Below are positions 8,563 to 13,676 of a stretch of DNA of 13,697 bases, piece by piece; position 1 is the stretch's first letter; each line of letters begins with the position of its first letter. This DNA comes from Lachnospiraceae bacterium (GTDB lineage Bacteria > Bacillota > Clostridia > Lachnospirales > Lachnospiraceae), in the NCBI GenBank assembly GCA_900751995.1, contig CAADTP010000066.1, forward strand, positions 1-13,697, given 5' to 3'. The notes below the pieces were generated by a model. It was not told the origin of the DNA. It was given only the letters and a program-made list of their open reading frames with translations, and did not search any database. The position numbers were made by a program, and so were the translations under genes.

Positions 8563-8670
8563 TGTTCATTGTATGAAAAATTATAAACTTTTCATAAAAC
8601 ATTTTTCGACAGAAATCCTGGAAGTAAAATAATTACTCCCATGCATTCCGTGATTCTCCGAGAATTTTCA

Positions 8671-8705
8671 CAAAAAGAAAAAGCCCTGAAAAATTCAGGA
8701 CTTTT
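8671..8705 (-). terminator. Terminator of the tRNA gene at the attachment site
   Basis: On the minus strand a stem AAAAGTCCTGAA/TTCAGGGCTTTT with a 3-nt loop (8705-8694 with 8690-8679) is followed by TCTTTTTG. It pairs fully only on the minus strand, where the odd pair is a G-U wobble rather than an A-C mismatch, so it ends transcripts coming from the tRNA side. Confidence 0.75.
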
Positions 8706-8707
8706 GA

Positions 8708-8734
8708 GGTGCCGCTGGCCGGACTCGAACCGGA
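8708..8734 (-). other. tRNA 3' end fragment, prophage attachment scar
   Basis: Read on the minus strand, this is the T-arm and acceptor 3' half of a tRNA: a 4-bp stem CCGG/CCGG around the invariant loop TTCGAGT (8729-8723), the acceptor strand CAGCGGC (8717-8711), a discriminator A, and CC. The 5' half of the tRNA is missing; upstream lies phage-like sequence. Many tyrosine-recombinase phages integrate into tRNA 3' ends and leave such a duplicate at one end while the other end keeps the intact tRNA. The matching tRNA should begin GCCGCTG and lie right of the window. Its amino acid was not determined. Confidence 0.7.
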
Positions 8735-8900
8735 TTCTTTGAAAATCCGCAAACACCAGTAAATACAAGAAATTCTCCGAAAGCCCTGTAAAATCAATAC
8801 TTTTATTATGTTCCGCGTTACAAGATAATGTACAATAAAACATAGAAACTGCACACTGGTTCTCACGAAAGTTCACACGAAAATGATGATACAATATGCT
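8735..8900. other. Phage attachment-arm region, no gene
   Basis: No credible gene lies here. Next to the tRNA fragment is an inverted repeat CGGATT/AATCCG (8731-8749). A tandem direct repeat of 12 bp, GTTCTCACGAAA then GTTCACACGAAA (8859-8882, one mismatch), resembles integrase arm-type binding sites. The string ATTCTCCGAAAGCCCTG at 8772 partly repeats sequence at 8653-8661 and 8680-8688 on the other side of the tRNA fragment. Confidence 0.45.
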
Positions 8901-8931
8901 CCCGGCAGAGGGTACCTGCCGGGATTTTTTT
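8901..8931 (+). terminator. Plus-strand terminator beyond the endolysin gene
   Basis: An 8-bp perfect stem CCCGGCAG/CTGCCGGG with a 7-nt loop is followed by seven T on the plus strand. The opposite strand has no U-tract after the stem, so it does not end endolysin transcripts well. In the excised circular phage, int transcription would cross attP and reach this site, which would explain its direction (inference). Confidence 0.75.
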
Positions 8932-10351
8932 ATACCCTGGTAATGTAACGAGCTGCCACAAATCCGTAGTACTTATTTACAATACGGACATAATACCAAG
9001 TACTGCCATCAGCAGCCTTGATTGTATCGCACACATCAATAAGATTATGCTGTGCAAGATACGGGTATTTTTTGATGGTTGGATTCTCTTTGCCTGGCCA
9101 GGAACGGACGTTGAGCTCGGCGGTATTGACCATGCCCACCCATTTCGGAACTTTGCTAAGCTGCACTGCAGTCTCTGTGGATTTCTGGTCTTCTGTTGTA
9201 CCGTAATCGATCCATACGTAGCCATCAATCGCAGAATCTGTGAGTTTATATTTCTTATTGCGGCACGCTCCGCCGTTTGCCACAACACCTGGTGCGCTGG
9301 ATGTATTGCCTTCATTGGTGTAGACGTAGGTTGCGTCATACGAGTTTACGGATCCGATGTGTGAGCCATTCCGGAAGATGATCAGCGCACCTTTCTTTGG
9401 TGTGCTGTGCCAGGTTCCTTTCTGTTTGGCATGACGGGTGACACTCTGGCAGTTGTAGAAGCCGCCACCCATGATCTGAAGGGCTTTGGTCAATCCAAAC
9501 ACTTTGACCAATTTCCAGAACTGGTAGACCGCACACCACGGCTGCCCCTGGCATCCCGGCTGATTCCAGTTATTTACATCACGGGCAAACTTGGTGTAGT
9601 TCTTGTCACCAGCGTTCTTGGTAAAATCATCCAGATAAGCATTACTTTTTTTCTCCAGATATGGTTTTGTGCCGCCATTGTTGGCGTAATAATCTCCAAG
9701 CTTGGTATGTTCCTGTAATTTGTTCACAGTTGTTTCCTCTTTCTTCTCAATTTCTTCGGAGTAATCCTTATAAAATACGTTGCGATCTACAGTTCCGCTG
9801 ATGCCTGGAATCTTGGCTTTTGAGCTATACTGCCAGCCCACGCCAAAATCTGGTCGGAGTCGTTCCTGAAGCCATCCGTCATCGTTAGCCGGATAGCGGG
9901 CAATCCAAAAGTCATACTTTTTCAGATGACTGCAGATCACGTTCTCGTACCAGTCCACATTGCAATAGATAGCAAATTTATATCCCGCTGCCTCTACGAT
10001 CTCGAGGAAGGCATCTGCCATCTTGTGGATGCTCTCGGATCCAAGAGATCTCTGATTGTTGTATTCCAGATCCAAGAATACCGGAAACTGGATCCTGCGT
10101 CCATTTAATGTACTTACTACCTTACGGGCTTCTCTCTGGATCTCTGCGATCGTCATTGCATAGGAGTATTTGTAAACACCGACAGGGATGTTATATTTGT
10201 TGCATCCGGCCAAATTGTTTTCAAACTGCGAATCAACAACATTGCCAGCTTCTGTGATCCGGAGAATTGCAAATCCCATTCCATAATCTGCGACTGTTTT
10301 CCAATCAATCTTGCCCTGCCAGGCTGATACATCAATACCTTTAATTTCCAT
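8930..10351 (-). CDS. Phage endolysin: GH25 muramidase + CHAP-like + SH3
   Basis: This 473-residue protein is a three-domain cell-wall lysin. The N-terminal domain (1-200) is a GH25 muramidase with GIDVSAWQG and active-site residues D7, D94 and E96 in FLDLEY. The middle domain (about 215-385) looks like a CHAP or NlpC/P60-type cysteine peptidase or amidase, with C273 in QPWCAVYQFW and H331 in GSHIGSV as probable catalytic pair. The C-terminal domain (405-473) is SH3-like (AELNVRSWPG, WYYVRIVNKYYGFVA) and probably binds the wall. No signal peptide is present, fitting release through a holin. An ATG seven codons upstream overlaps the ribosome binding site; the start at 10351 follows GGAGG by six to eight bases. 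It appears intact. Confidence 0.93.
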   Translation of the reverse strand: MEIKGIDVSAWQGKIDWKTVADYGMGFAILRITEAGNVVDSQFENNLAGCNKYNIPVGVYKYSYAMTIAEIQREARKVVSTLNGRRIQFPVFLDLEYNNQRSLGSESIHKMADAFLEIVEAAGYKFAIYCNVDWYENVICSHLKKYDFWIARYPANDDGWLQERLRPDFGVGWQYSSKAKIPGISGTVDRNVFYKDYSEEIEKKEETTVNKLQEHTKLGDYYANNGGTKPYLEKKSNAYLDDFTKNAGDKNYTKFARDVNNWNQPGCQGQPWCAVYQFWKLVKVFGLTKALQIMGGGFYNCQSVTRHAKQKGTWHSTPKKGALIIFRNGSHIGSVNSYDATYVYTNEGNTSSAPGVVANGGACRNKKYKLTDSAIDGYVWIDYGTTEDQKSTETAVQLSKVPKWVGMVNTAELNVRSWPGKENPTIKKYPYLAQHNLIDVCDTIKAADGSTWYYVRIVNKYYGFVAARYITRV

Positions 10352-10378
10352 GTTTTTACCTCCTGCTTTCATAATGAG

Positions 10379-10400
10379 AAAAGGGATGATCTCTCATCCC
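10379..10400 (-). terminator. Hairpin between holin and endolysin
   Basis: A 7-bp perfect stem GGGATGA/TCATCCC with a 4-nt loop is followed on the minus strand by TTTTCT. It lies in the 53-base gap between the holin stop and the endolysin start. It could be a partial terminator that lowers endolysin relative to holin. Confidence 0.5.
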
Positions 10401-10404
10401 CAGG

Positions 10405-10698
10405 TCACTCGTCTTTGTGTGTCTGTTTGATCAGCTGGTTGACATATGTAGAAAGACCAGCTACCAGGATTCCCTGTACGATAGCCGTGAAGATTGCCAT
10501 CACAATATCCTGTGGTGTCCCCAGTGTGGTTGTGGCAAATACATACATTGCACAGATCACAACGCTGATTCCGCCAAGAATAAGTGGGATATACTTATCT
10601 TTTACTGCCTGTGCCTGCTTAAGTGCCATTCCCACAAAATACAGGGCAATGGCTACCACAATGAGTTCCGGTTTTACATAATTTACAATCTGTTCCAT
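10405..10698 (-). CDS. Phage holin
   Basis: The 97-residue protein is hydrophobic with about three membrane segments: near 12-26 (ELIVVAIALYFVGMA), 40-57 (PLILGGISVVICAMYVFA), and 65-85 (IVMAIFTAIVQGILVAGL). It has a charged C-terminus ending QTHKDE. Size, topology and position directly before the endolysin support a holin, which makes the membrane pore that releases the lysin at the end of the phage cycle. Two ATG codons lie two codons apart; the second is chosen because AGGAG is seven bases before it, whereas the first is nearly touching it. The gene starts two bases after the stop of the XhlA-like ORF, so the two are probably translationally coupled. Confidence 0.85.
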   Translation of the reverse strand: MEQIVNYVKPELIVVAIALYFVGMALKQAQAVKDKYIPLILGGISVVICAMYVFATTTLGTPQDIVMAIFTAIVQGILVAGLSTYVNQLIKQTHKDE

Positions 10699-10700
10699 AA

Positions 10701-10964
10701 TCATTCTCCTTTTCTTTCCAGGTCTTCTATTCTATGATTTGCGACCTTGATCTGTTCCTCATGTACACTCATTTTTTCTTCCAGAGCATAAGTTCTTTTG
10801 ATAAGGTTATTGTGTTCATTTACTCTTTTAGTCAACTCTTCCAGCTTGTACTCCATAAGAGTTCGTGTCTTTTCCTGCTGTGCATTATTGCTGATCACTG
10901 CCACAAGATTCATAAACATGTGACTGTTTATGAAGAGTATGAGGTTTCTGATAACGGTCGCCAC
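10701..10964 (-). pseudogene. XhlA/hemolysin-like phage protein, damaged N-terminus
   Basis: From about residue 24 the 87-residue reading frame is a hydrophilic coiled coil (NAQQEKTRTLMEYKLEELTK, then VNEHNNLIKRTYALEEKM), typical of small XhlA-like proteins encoded just before holins. The first 23 residues (GTG start) look unlike the family, no good ribosome binding site precedes the GTG or the internal ATGs (10919, 10913), and the usual N-terminal membrane helix is not clear. The upstream ORF runs into it by 80 bases. The simplest reading is that a deletion replaced the original 5' end. An expressed protein from an internal ATG cannot be excluded. Confidence 0.6.
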
Positions 10965-11406
10965 CTACTGCGGTGCTCATGTCCATATCATCAATACACG
11001 GATAAGAAGCCGCACTGTGATGGGTATAATGACCATGGTTTTCAGTGTGGTTATGCAAAAACTGAATAACCAGGCTCACCAGCTCATCCGGTCGCTCACT
11101 GGGCGATAAGTAACAGTAAAGCCTAAGATCACATTTGCAACAGTCTCCACCGGATTCCTTGCAATGTTGACTGACGGCTTTATTAAATTGTAATGCGTCT
11201 ATTGTTCTCACCCTCTCCCTGCTTTCCGATTTGCTTGTCTGATTATGGCGGAAGCAGTGGCTATTTTGTTTTTCAGATTCCATTAGAATCTGCTCCACCT
11301 GCATCCACGCGGCAGACGCTTTTAATCTCGACCAATCGTAGCTCGTCATTTCGAGCTGAATTGAAACCTGACCAAGAATATTTTCGCTGACGAAATAATC
11401 TAACAT
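10885..11406 (-). CDS. Cys/His-rich phage protein of unknown function
   Basis: Not a recognised family. The 173-residue ORF starts at an ATG preceded by AGAAAGGAGAT, an excellent ribosome binding site, so its 5' end is real. Residues 12-45 look helical (SIQLEMTSYDWSRLKASAAW). At 82-98 is a cysteine cluster with spacing C-x6-C-C-x-C-x5-C (C82, C89, C90, C92, C98), a likely zinc or Fe-S site. At 118-130 there is a run rich in His (HNHTENHGHYTHH). The last 55 or so residues overlap the XhlA-like ORF and may be foreign sequence joined by a deletion. It is divergent from the plus-strand lysogeny-side genes, which suggests a regulatory role, but nothing proves it. Confidence 0.6.
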   Translation of the reverse strand: MLDYFVSENILGQVSIQLEMTSYDWSRLKASAAWMQVEQILMESEKQNSHCFRHNQTSKSESRERVRTIDALQFNKAVSQHCKESGGDCCKCDLRLYCYLSPSERPDELVSLVIQFLHNHTENHGHYTHHSAASYPCIDDMDMSTAVGGDRYQKPHTLHKQSHVYESCGSDQQ

Positions 11407-11408
11407 AT

Positions 11409-11497
11409 ATCTCCTTTCTGGTATTAAATTGCTTTTGATGATTTTAAATCATCTTTCAATTTAAAAAAAGAGCTTCTTTTTTCTATAGAAAGGAGAT
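11409..11497. promoter_or_regulatory. Divergent control region with nested palindromes
   Basis: Between the divergent start codons at 11406 and 11505 lie a 17-bp palindrome GATGATT-TTA-AATCATC (11437-11453), an outer pair AAATTG/CAATTT (11426-11431, 11457-11462), an A/T-rich inverted repeat AAAAAAGA/TCTTTTTT, and the two ribosome binding sites, which form an 11-bp inverted pair ATCTCCTTTCT/AGAAAGGAGAT at the edges. The central palindrome is a plausible operator. No convincing -35/-10 pair was found for either direction. Confidence 0.45.
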
Positions 11498-11504
11498 TTT
11501 TATT

Positions 11505-11795
11505 ATGATGTATCCATTTATGACACTTAACGATAACACAGAAATAGTTCACTCTGAATCCATCGAAAAAGATGGAAAGGAGCAAGTAGAAGTGCGTATT
11601 GAAAAACCTGTTTATGGCGGCTTTCATTCTGCTACCTGTTGACTTCCAGAATATAGATGGGAAAATATAGAAGATTTTTCTGACGAAGAAATTAAATATT
11701 TTCAGGATTTTTTATCTTCTGTAGCCCACATCATTATGCAGTTAGCACGTGAAGGCGGTTTTGAAGGAGGAATAGACGATGCCTCGAGTTTTTAA
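11505..11795 (+). pseudogene. Small phage-type protein interrupted by in-frame TGA
   Basis: Starting at an ATG with GGAG nine bases upstream, the frame reads 45 codons (MMYPFMTLNDNTEIVHSESI...), hits TGA at 11640-11642, and then stays open for 50 more codons to TAA at 11793. The part after TGA (LPEYRWENIEDFSDEEIKYF... LAREGGFEGG) keeps protein-like character and ends in the overlap with the next ORF. From memory, unverified, intact relatives in Lachnospiraceae read CWLP or similar at this point, so TGA would be one substitution from TGG (Trp). A second start after the TGA is not evident. It may be a dead gene, a sequencing error or a recoded site. The tandem arrangement with the DUF4160-like ORF resembles a two-gene module. 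Confidence 0.6.
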
Positions 11796-11859
11796 GATTG
11801 GCTCATATGTTATTTATTTTGAACCGTTTGCGGTTATGCGAATGATTTCTACTGCATAA
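11779..11859 (+). pseudogene. Truncated DUF4160-like ORF
   Basis: A 26-codon ORF begins MPRVFKIGSYVIYF, which matches from memory the N-terminus of DUF4160 proteins (about 90 residues, found in toxin-antitoxin-like pairs). It then diverges to EPFAVMRMISTA and stops. It overlaps the preceding frame by 17 bases and has AAGGAGG eight bases before its ATG, the normal arrangement for coupled genes. Only about 15 residues of the domain remain, so it is read as the 5' remnant of a gene lost by internal deletion. Confidence 0.5.
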
Positions 11860-11880
11860 AAAACGAAGGAGAAAAAGCGT

Positions 11881-13368
11881 ATGGGATTTTTGGATCTTTT
11901 TAGAGTTGGCAAAATCAAGAAAGAAAATGAAGCCTTAAAACAAAAACTACAACTTTTGCACGCAGATGAATATTTTCAAATTAGTGAACGCCTTGACAAA
12001 ATGAATCAGGAAATTTCTGATAATAATTCAATCTTATTCAAACAACGGGAAGAAATTTCCTCTTTATCAGCTCAACAGCAAAAACTAGATAAGCAAGTAA
12101 CCACTCAGGCCAATAAACTATCTCGCTACAAGGAGCTATATCGAAGTGTAGAATATGCATTAGATACCTTTTTATCATCTAACATACCATACAATAACTG
12201 CCGCTTAAATCCTCACGATAAAAGTGATTTCGATTGTCTTGCCCCTTCTGTAATCTTACAATTACATTCTATGGACGTAAAGGAACTCAGAAAGGCATAC
12301 AAAGACAATGAAAAACAAATAGATAAATTGCTTAGTTTATACGAATCTCGCTATACAACCAAAGCAAACAAATCTATTTATTCGCTAATGGTAATCGCTT
12401 TACGAGCAGAATTACAGAATATTCTTTACAATTTAAAATATGAAAAACTTGAGAAGTCAATTGATGATGTCCATTCCGTCACTACAAAATATTTAAAAAT
12501 CGCAGGTGAGGGAAATCAGAGCATAGCTGGCACACTTACCAAGTTCGTCGGAGAAATCGAATATCTTTTTATTAATGCAGTGAAAATTGAATATAACTAT
12601 TATGTCAAAAAAGAACAGGCTCGACAGGAGCAAATGGCTTTAAAAGAGCAAATGCGACAAGAGGCAGAAGAACGAAAGGCTCTTGAACTTGAACGAAAGA
12701 AAATTGAAAAAGAAGAAAGTAAATATGTCGCTGAAATTGAAAAAGTAAAAACTTCCTTAGAACAGGCATCTTCAAGCGAAGAAGTTGATAAATTAAAAGC
12801 CAAAATTTTAGAACTTCAACAGCAATTATCTGGTGTAGCTGTTAAAAAAGAAGAGATTACTAATCCCCAGAATGGAAAAGCAGGTAATGTATACATCATT
12901 AGTAACTTAGGTTCTTTCGGTAAAGATGTATTCAAGATAGGTATGACCCGCCGACTAGATCCTCAAGACAGAGTGAACGAACTGGGAAATGCAAGTGTTC
13001 CGTTTAAATTCGATGTTCACAGCTTTATTTTTTCAAAAGATGCTGTCGGACTTGAGAAAAAAATGCATAATATGCTAAATGAGCAACGACTTAATAAAGT
13101 AAATCTCCGAAAAGAATTTTTTAAAGTAAATATTGATGACTTGGAGCGATTGGTGCTTTCTATTGATCCAACAGCCGAATTCAATAAAACTATGCTCGCA
13201 GAAGAATTTCGTCAGTCTGCTGAACTCGATATTCCACTTAGTTCTGCTACTAATCCTGAGATCAGAACATCGGATATCTTGCATACTCTGTGGGGCGATT
13301 ACGAAATGCCTGATCCATACACAGTGTGCCTGTTCAAAGGCCCTCGCAACAATTTGAGAAAATTATAA
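11881..13368 (+). CDS. Coiled-coil GIY-YIG (T5orf172) phage protein, DUF4041-like
   Basis: The 495-residue protein has a coiled coil at about 11-90, a helical middle region (about 90-240) resembling DUF4041, a second strongly charged coiled coil (about 240-320, many Glu/Lys/Gln), and a GIY-YIG-like T5orf172 domain at about 335-420. That domain shows VYIISN (337-342), FKIGMT (351-356), R364, E392 with H396 (LEKKMH), R403 and EFF (412-414). A tail of about 70 residues follows. T5orf172/GIY-YIG domains are linked to nucleases and to phage regulatory proteins; no function is established for the DUF4041 type. AAGGAG lies nine bases before the ATG. The gene looks intact although its neighbours are broken, and its base use is clearly AT-richer than the chromosomal genes, as expected for acquired DNA. 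Confidence 0.85.
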   Translation: MGFLDLFRVGKIKKENEALKQKLQLLHADEYFQISERLDKMNQEISDNNSILFKQREEISSLSAQQQKLDKQVTTQANKLSRYKELYRSVEYALDTFLSSNIPYNNCRLNPHDKSDFDCLAPSVILQLHSMDVKELRKAYKDNEKQIDKLLSLYESRYTTKANKSIYSLMVIALRAELQNILYNLKYEKLEKSIDDVHSVTTKYLKIAGEGNQSIAGTLTKFVGEIEYLFINAVKIEYNYYVKKEQARQEQMALKEQMRQEAEERKALELERKKIEKEESKYVAEIEKVKTSLEQASSSEEVDKLKAKILELQQQLSGVAVKKEEITNPQNGKAGNVYIISNLGSFGKDVFKIGMTRRLDPQDRVNELGNASVPFKFDVHSFIFSKDAVGLEKKMHNMLNEQRLNKVNLRKEFFKVNIDDLERLVLSIDPTAEFNKTMLAEEFRQSAELDIPLSSATNPEIRTSDILHTLWGDYEMPDPYTVCLFKGPRNNLRKL

Positions 13369-13369
13369 T

Positions 13370-13404
13370 AAAAAACCGCCCCTGTGTTACCAGCACAAGG
13401 ACGG
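13370..13404 (-). terminator. Minus-strand rho-independent terminator
   Basis: On the minus strand CCGTCCTTGTG/CACAGGGGCGG forms an 11-bp stem (two G-U pairs) with a 7-nt loop, followed by six T. On the plus strand the two wobbles become A-C mismatches and there is no T-run, so it serves minus-strand transcripts only. Confidence 0.85.
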
Positions 13405-13436
13405 CTCAGATCTCCGAAGAGATACTCTTTCGACGA
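13370..13436 (-). ncRNA. Candidate small RNA between the GIY-YIG gene and int
   Basis: Minus-strand transcription from a promoter at 13442-13470 would start near 13435 and end at the terminator at 13376-13404 plus its T-run, giving an RNA of about 65-70 nt with no ORF. Within it are a short UUUC/GAAA hairpin (about 13437-13427), a perfect 5-bp stem AUCUC/GAGAU closed by a UUCG tetraloop in a C-G pair (13423-13410), and the terminator hairpin. The terminator is directed to the minus strand, yet no protein gene precedes it on that strand. It lies back to back with the int leader, so control of int is possible. Not recognised as a named RNA family. Confidence 0.5.
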
Positions 13437-13490
13437 AACATATTGTATCATCTTCGGAGCAGACATACAACCAGAACATTTGTGTGTCTG
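13412..13490. promoter_or_regulatory. Inverted repeats in the int upstream region
   Basis: Two palindromic elements precede int. CTCCGAAGA-GATAC (13412-13425) pairs with GTATC-A-TCTTCGGAG (13445-13459), a 14-bp match with one bulge. CAGACATACAA (13460-13470) pairs with TTGTGTGTCTG (13480-13490), 10 of 11. They cover the candidate small RNA promoter and could be repressor or excisionase sites, or alternative folds of the int leader. No clear plus-strand promoter for int was found. Confidence 0.45.
13442..13470 (-). promoter_or_regulatory. Candidate promoter of the small RNA
   Basis: Minus-strand TTGTAT (13470-13465), exactly 17 nt, then TACAAT (13447-13442). The -10 box matches 5 of 6 and the -35 box 3 of 6. 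It overlaps the inverted repeats of the int leader. Confidence 0.5.
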
Positions 13491-13529
13491 TTATTTTTGT
13501 ACCCAATTTTAGGAAAGGAAGATGATATT

Positions 13530-13676
13530 ATGGCAACTGCAAAGAAATTACCATCCGGATCATGGAGGTGTCAGGTTCTCTCTCATACCGAAGAATACAG
13601 TGAACTACTCGGCAACAAGTTACCAGAGCATCTGAAATCTGGCGGGATACCGCCTTTTTTCAGGGTGCGTCCATGA
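13530..13676 (+). pseudogene. int: Site-specific integrase, N-terminal remnant
   Basis: The frame begins MATAKKLPSGSWRCQVLSHT, the N-terminal arm-binding segment of a common Clostridia phage tyrosine integrase (normally about 350-400 residues), with AAAGGAAG upstream of the ATG. After about residue 22 the sequence no longer resembles integrase and stops at residue 48. The catalytic domain is absent from the window, so this integrase is non-functional unless the break is an assembly artefact. The plus-strand direction and the location at the far end from the lysis genes are normal for a prophage edge. Confidence 0.75.

Noticed and set aside
8708..8760. A complete tRNA (anticodon-like CAA loop at 8732-8748)
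   Set aside because: The apparent anticodon arm joins the T-arm with no variable region, and no D-arm or 5' acceptor GCCGCTG follows; only the 3' end is tRNA.
8592..8894. Minus-strand 100-codon ORF across the tRNA scar
   Set aside because: It reads through a tRNA fragment and a terminator, has no convincing ribosome binding site, and its sequence has no protein-like features.
10734..11069. Plus-strand 111-codon ORF opposite XhlA
   Set aside because: It is antisense to the XhlA coiled coil and the Cys/His-rich gene, without a ribosome binding site.
11424..11627. Minus-strand 67-codon ORF
   Set aside because: It is antisense to the TGA-broken small gene and starts inside it with no ribosome binding site.
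11640..11642. TGA as selenocysteine or a whole-genome reassigned codon
   Set aside because: TGA ends several intact housekeeping genes here, no SECIS-like hairpin follows directly, and Trp rather than Cys is the expected residue.
10414..13494. Shared 14-mer TTTGTGTGTCTGTT near 10417 and 13480 as an att-type repeat
   Set aside because: One copy is inside the holin coding sequence, the string is simple in composition, and chance sharing at this length in a 13.7-kb window is plausible.
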